A stretch of DNA of 64,000 nt, from the NCBI RefSeq assembly GCF_000018045.1, contig NC_009792.1, forward strand, positions 2,418,001 through 2,482,000, in the 5' to 3' direction. Source of the DNA: Citrobacter koseri ATCC BAA-895 (GTDB lineage Bacteria; Pseudomonadota; Gammaproteobacteria; Enterobacterales; Enterobacteriaceae). The translations under genes were made by a program, and so were the position numbers. The notes under the pieces were generated by a model. It did not search any database. It was not told where the DNA came from and was given only the letters and a program-made list of their open reading frames with translations. Of the stretch, positions 62,331 through 64,000 are shown piece by piece (positions within the stretch are counted from its first letter, which is position 1; the number at the start of each line of letters is the position of its first letter).

Positions 62331-64000
62331 TTAAGACACCAGCAACTGGTTCATACGACGGATAAACTGGTTCGGATCTTCCAGCGTACCGCGTTCGGCA
62401 AACAGCGCCTGATCCAACAGCAGCTCTACCCATTCGTTAAACTGCGCTTCGTCCTGGGTATCCGCCGTGCGTTTCACCAGTACGTGATCCGGGTTGAGTT
62501 CAAAGATGTATTTCACTTCCGGCACGGCCTGACCGGCAGCGGCAAACAGCTTCGCCATCTGGGTACTCATCTCGTCAGCGTCGGTGGTGACAATGGCCGG
62601 AGTATCGGTCAGACGATGCGTCAGACGCACCTCTTTCACACGATCGCCCAGCAGGGTTTTCACGCGCTCAACGAACGGCGTCAGCGCTTTTTCCGCTTCT
62701 TTTGCGCTTTCATCGACTTCATCCGCCAGTTTTTCCAGCGATTCGTCAACTTTAGACACGGACTGGAACGCCTTACCATCGAACTCGGTCAGGTAATTCA
62801 TCATCCACTCATCAATGCGATCGGAAAGCAGCAGCACTTCGATGCCTTTCTTACGCAGCAGCTCCAGGTGCGGGCTGCTCTTCGCCGCCGCGTAGCTGTC
62901 TGCCGTGATGTAGTAGATCTTCTCCTGCCCTTCTTTCATGCGGGAGATATAATCTTCCAGAGAGACGGTTTGTGCGGAAGAGTCTGTATGCGTTGAGGCA
63001 AAGCGCATCAGTTTCGCGATGGCTTCCTGGTTGGCATGATCTTCCGCCGGGCCTTCTTTCAGCACCAGACCAAACTGTTTCCAGAAGGTCTGGTATTTTT
63101 CCGCATCGTCTTTCGCCAGTTTTTCCAGCATTTGCAGAACACGTTTGGTCAACGCGCTGCGCAGGTTGCGGGTAACGGTGCTGTCCTGAAGGATTTCGCG
63201 GGAAACGTTCAGCGGCAGATCGTTGGAATCAATCAGACCACGCACGAAGCGCAGGTAGTTCGGCATAAACTGCTCGGCGTCGTCCATGATAAAGACGCGC
63301 TGTACGTACAGTTTCAGCCCATGTTTGTGATCGCGGTTCCACATATCCCACGGCGCCTGAGACGGGATGTACAGCAGGCTGGTGTACTCCTGCTTACCTT
63401 CCACGCGGTTGTGGCTCCAGGTCAGCGGGTCGGTGAAGTCGTGAGCAATGTGCTTGTAGAACTCGTTATACTCGTCGTCTTTGATTTCTGACTTGTTACG
63501 CGTCCACAGCGCCTGCGCCTTGTTGATTTTCTCCCAGGAGACGATCGTTTCACCGTCTTTTTCTTCCTGTTTTTCAATCTCTACCGGCAATGCGATATGG
63601 TCGGAATATTTGCTGATGATGGAGCGTACGCGCCAGTCATCAAGGAACTCGTCTTCGCCTTCACGCAGGTGCAGGGTGATTTCCGTACCGCGATCGTCTT
63701 TAGTGATATCCGCAACGGTGTACTCACCTTCGCCCGCCGATTCCCAGAACACGCCATTTTCCGGCTTATCGCCCGCCGCGCGGGTACGCACGGTCACTTT
63801 ATCCGCGACGATAAACGCAGAGTAGAAGCCGACCCCGAACTGGCCGATCAACTGGCTGTCTTTCGCCTGATCGGAACCCATTGATTCGAGGAAAGATTTA
63901 GTGCCGGATTTCGCAATGGTTCCCAGATGATCGATAACGTCATCACGGTTCATCCCCACGCCATTATCGGCGATGGTCAGCGTACGCTTATCTTTATCAA
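62331..64000 (-). CDS. htpG: HtpG, Hsp90-family chaperone (5' end missing)
   Basis: Cytosolic ATP-dependent chaperone acting with DnaK. The window holds about 556 codons; roughly the first 68 residues lie beyond the right edge, as judged from the 624-residue E. coli protein. The reading frame is open to position 64000, beginning DKDKRTLTIADNGVGM, which includes the ATP-site DNGVGM motif. Further landmarks are IGQFGVGFYSAF and the C-terminal dimerisation domain ending FIRRMNQLLVS. Confidence 0.97.
   Translation of the reverse strand, partial: DKDKRTLTIADNGVGMNRDDVIDHLGTIAKSGTKSFLESMGSDQAKDSQLIGQFGVGFYSAFIVADKVTVRTRAAGDKPENGVFWESAGEGEYTVADITKDDRGTEITLHLREGEDEFLDDWRVRSIISKYSDHIALPVEIEKQEEKDGETIVSWEKINKAQALWTRNKSEIKDDEYNEFYKHIAHDFTDPLTWSHNRVEGKQEYTSLLYIPSQAPWDMWNRDHKHGLKLYVQRVFIMDDAEQFMPNYLRFVRGLIDSNDLPLNVSREILQDSTVTRNLRSALTKRVLQMLEKLAKDDAEKYQTFWKQFGLVLKEGPAEDHANQEAIAKLMRFASTHTDSSAQTVSLEDYISRMKEGQEKIYYITADSYAAAKSSPHLELLRKKGIEVLLLSDRIDEWMMNYLTEFDGKAFQSVSKVDESLEKLADEVDESAKEAEKALTPFVERVKTLLGDRVKEVRLTHRLTDTPAIVTTDADEMSTQMAKLFAAAGQAVPEVKYIFELNPDHVLVKRTADTQDEAQFNEWVELLLDQALFAERGTLEDPNQFIRRMNQLLVS

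Noticed and set aside
62316..62996. 226-codon plus-strand open frame opposite htpG
   Set aside because: Shadow of the conserved htpG C-terminal coding region, rich in Arg, His and Gln as expected of a reverse frame.

Overview
The window is a chromosomal segment of a gamma-proteobacterium of the Salmonella/Citrobacter lineage. The backbone runs in the E. coli order (folD-ybcJ-cysS-ppiB-lpxH-purE-purK-selU, then ybbP-ybbA-tesA-ybbO-cnoX-fetB-fetA-qmcA-ybbJ-cueR, then copA-ybaP-ybaK-ushA-fsr-ybaL-gsk-aes-hemH-adk-htpG). The fimbrial locus is the Salmonella type (fimAICDHF plus convergent fimZ, fimY, an EAL gene, fimW and the linked tRNA-Arg argU/fimU), and an sfbABC-type transporter is present. 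A complete chromosomal cus copper/silver efflux locus sits beside argU, whereas typical S. enterica lacks cus. A Citrobacter koseri-like or deep-branching Salmonella-like genome is therefore my best inference; the species cannot be fixed from sequence inspection alone.

Layout. 1-5868: cusCFBA (minus strand, cusA cut by the window edge) diverging from cusRS over a perfect CusR box. 5926-6002: tRNA-Arg(UCU). 6260-9734: the fimbrial regulators fimW, an EAL phosphodiesterase gene, fimY and fimZ. 9790-15880: fimF, H, D, C, I, A on the minus strand. 16457-23288: housekeeping genes for one-carbon metabolism, tRNA charging, lipid A, purines and tRNA modification. 23350-27348: an accessory block with a MetNIQ-like transporter (sfbABC) and a general porin preceded by a duplicated palindrome. 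27651-36505: the conserved ybbP-to-cueR block. 36788-44039: a seven-gene haem uptake and anaerobic haem degradation operon whose promoter has a perfect FNR-type site and a Fur box. 44247-48551: an MFS symporter, a LacI-type regulator, a nucleoside hydrolase and an MgtC-like protein, with paired LacI-type operators upstream. 48647-51148: copA under a CueR promoter. 51292-64000: backbone, with ybaP broken by a one-base loss and htpG cut by the right edge.

Functional themes. Copper is handled at two points: CueR/CopA in the inner membrane and CusRS/CusCFBA across the periplasm. Iron is handled by the haem operon and the FetAB exporter. The copA-cueR interval, which holds ybaS-ybaT in E. coli, is here filled by about 12 kb of accessory genes and looks like a variable site. 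Nine REP/BIME-type intergenic repeat blocks lie between operons. No CRISPR array, insertion sequence, rRNA or prophage was seen.
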